This document shows, in pieces, positions 62,694-64,000 of a DNA stretch of 64,000 bases. Every line of letters starts with the position of its first letter. Position 1 is the stretch's first letter. Both the position numbers and the translations under genes were made by a program. The stretch is from Adiantum capillus-veneris. Lineage: Eukaryota; Streptophyta; Polypodiopsida; Polypodiales; Pteridaceae. The stretch spans positions 12,152,478 to 12,216,477 of the forward strand of contig CM043961.1 of NCBI GenBank assembly GCA_014529385.2, given 5' to 3'. The notes beneath the pieces were generated by a model. The model saw nothing but the letters and a program-made list of their open reading frames with translations. It did not search any database and was not told the origin of the DNA.

Positions 62694-64000
62694 AGTCCTC
62701 AAGTCAAGTTTACAAAGGTAAATCTTACAAGTTCTCCTCTAGGGGCATGTTGTTATAGATTTGCTTGAATATGTCATTTGACATATCATATACATTATGC
62801 TCACCTTCCCTCAGGTACATGGAAACCTTGATGCATCGCACCAGATGGGAGTAGATTCGAGCAGTGGGCTTGTTGTCCAAAATGATATAAGTATCATCTT
62901 GGCCATTTACCTTGTCGTAGAATAGGACCTCAACCACATACAATTTTTTATTAATGATGTTGTGCCATTGATCCTTTTCCTCTTTTTTGGCCAGGTGCTT
63001 TATGTTGGTGCATTTTAGGACGTAGAAGTTTGCACCTACCTTCTATGCAGTCACTGCAAAGTTCTGGCCAACCATCGAGGCATCACTCAGGTCATCGTGG
63101 TGGGCAGCATACAGGGGGGCTTATTCATCCTCATCCTTGCTCGACGCTTCTCCATCGCTTTCATCCGTAACTGTGGGTTGTATTTGCAAGTATACCCACC
63201 CCTGCACATGATCTTTGTTGGCACATTTCCTCCATTGACCTTTGATGCACGCACCACAAAAGCAAGAGAGCAGTCTATGCCTTCGTCCCTGCATATTCGT
63301 CTGACTGTAGCCATTGACACAATGCCAGGATTGAGACCCTATCATGCGCTTGAAATCCCACACTATAACTCTATCGACATCACTGAGCTTGACCTCCTAG
63401 AAAGCACGATCAACTTTCTTGCCTGTCTGTGGGCATTGATTTTTGAGAGTTGCATTGAGGAATGCAACAACGCTTGAAGCGTTATGCAGCACCCGCCCAT
63501 CAAATTTCAACTGCTCGTGTGTGAGGGCTCTTTTGACCACTGCACATGTCCCGTCGTGTTCGCCCTTTTGATGGCCTCAAGCAAAGAAATTGTGCATCAT
63601 TTCGACACCTGTTATTTTGAAGAATCATGCAACAAAATAGAATGGCCGCCTTGCTTTGAATTGTGATGCAGCACCATCCAACCACACCCAATGTTGCTTG
63701 ACACTATGGCCATGTCTTTTCAGACATTCATTGTGCAAAAGAAAAGAGTGTTGCACAAACAAAGTGTCATGTGTCTTGTCATCAGAGATGTAGAAGTGAG
63801 TCGTCTTTTGTATAGCACGAAGCACATCATGTAAGTATGAAATGTGAACAAAGATTGTGACCTAAGATGAATACCAATGCATTGACTGGTCTCATTATGC
63901 ACCTTGAAGGAGTAATTCTTTGCAAAATCCACTATAGAGACCACTACGTCATCATGAAAATTGGCCAAACACTCCTTGAACTGTTGACCTGCCACCTATA
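62694..64000 (-). pseudogene. DDE-transposase-like protein, minus strand, runs off the right edge
   Basis: Minus-strand coding from the window end down to 62725, with stops and shifts. In order: DDVVVSIVDFAKNYSFKVHN (first acidic motif, DFAxNY), KTHDTLFVQHSFLLHNECL, HWVWLDGAASQFKARRPFYF (W-x-DG-x3-QFK motif), GHQKGEHDGTCAVVKRAL (HGKGxxDG-like), then LLSCFCGACIKGQWRKCANK and HVQGWVYLQ (Cys-rich), and KLYVVEVLFYDKVNGQDDTY, ending MPLEENL. This arrangement recalls DDE-type transposase-derived proteins known from plants and invertebrates as uncharacterised ORFs; the family name is uncertain. The N terminus lies beyond 64000. A stop interrupts the frame near 63046. Confidence 0.5.

Overview
The window is nuclear DNA of a land plant. 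The evidence is a spliced plant-specific FLZ (FCS-like zinc finger) gene, CACTA (En/Spm) transposons with TNP2, DUF4218 and DUF4216 domains, plant Copia and Ty3/Gypsy LTR elements, and very long CT/GA/AC/TA microsatellites. The extreme nesting and the microsatellite style suggest a large seed-free-plant genome such as a homosporous fern. That last step is inference.

Layout. 1-1328: homopolymers, a strong hairpin and microsatellites. 1329-8961: a complete CACTA element (CACTA-1) with intact terminal inverted repeats (TIRs) and two decayed genes. 8962-10908: unassigned AT-rich DNA. 10909-15808: an old Copia (Copia-1) whose reverse transcriptase is split by a small LTR element (13286-15732, target duplication ATGAA) that carries a captured CobW-type GTPase fragment. 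15809-22930 and 22931-27271: two further CACTA copies head to tail, both missing the 5' end. The second is a deletion derivative with a chimeric ORF. 28470-30440: a minus-strand Copia remnant (Copia-2), then a possible LINE scrap.

31297-50810 looks like one CACTA copy broken by three later elements: a 771-bp TRIM-like LTR element (31581-32351, target duplication CCCTC), a minus-strand LINE (about 32485-34727) and a 12-kb Gypsy-type element (34728-46765). The Gypsy element has a gag-protease frame but no recognisable reverse transcriptase or integrase. Its 5' leader holds an array of eight palindromes built on one 20-nt core. A DEAD-box RNA helicase fragment lies just before its 3' LTR.

52024-53712 is the only gene that looks intact: a two-exon FLZ gene. 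After it come a foldback/MITE-like element (55418-55804), a possible LTR end with primer binding site near 58094, a degenerate multi-exon gene with a RING-like cysteine cluster (58802-61671) whose large intron is made of decamer repeats, a second repeat field (61840-62480), and a minus-strand transposase-like gene that runs off the right edge.

The main themes are repeated capture of host gene fragments by LTR elements that lack their own polymerase, and structural motifs in element leaders and ends (palindrome array, subterminal repeats, foldbacks). All element genes seen here carry stops, frameshifts or deletions, so any movement would have needed proteins supplied from elsewhere.
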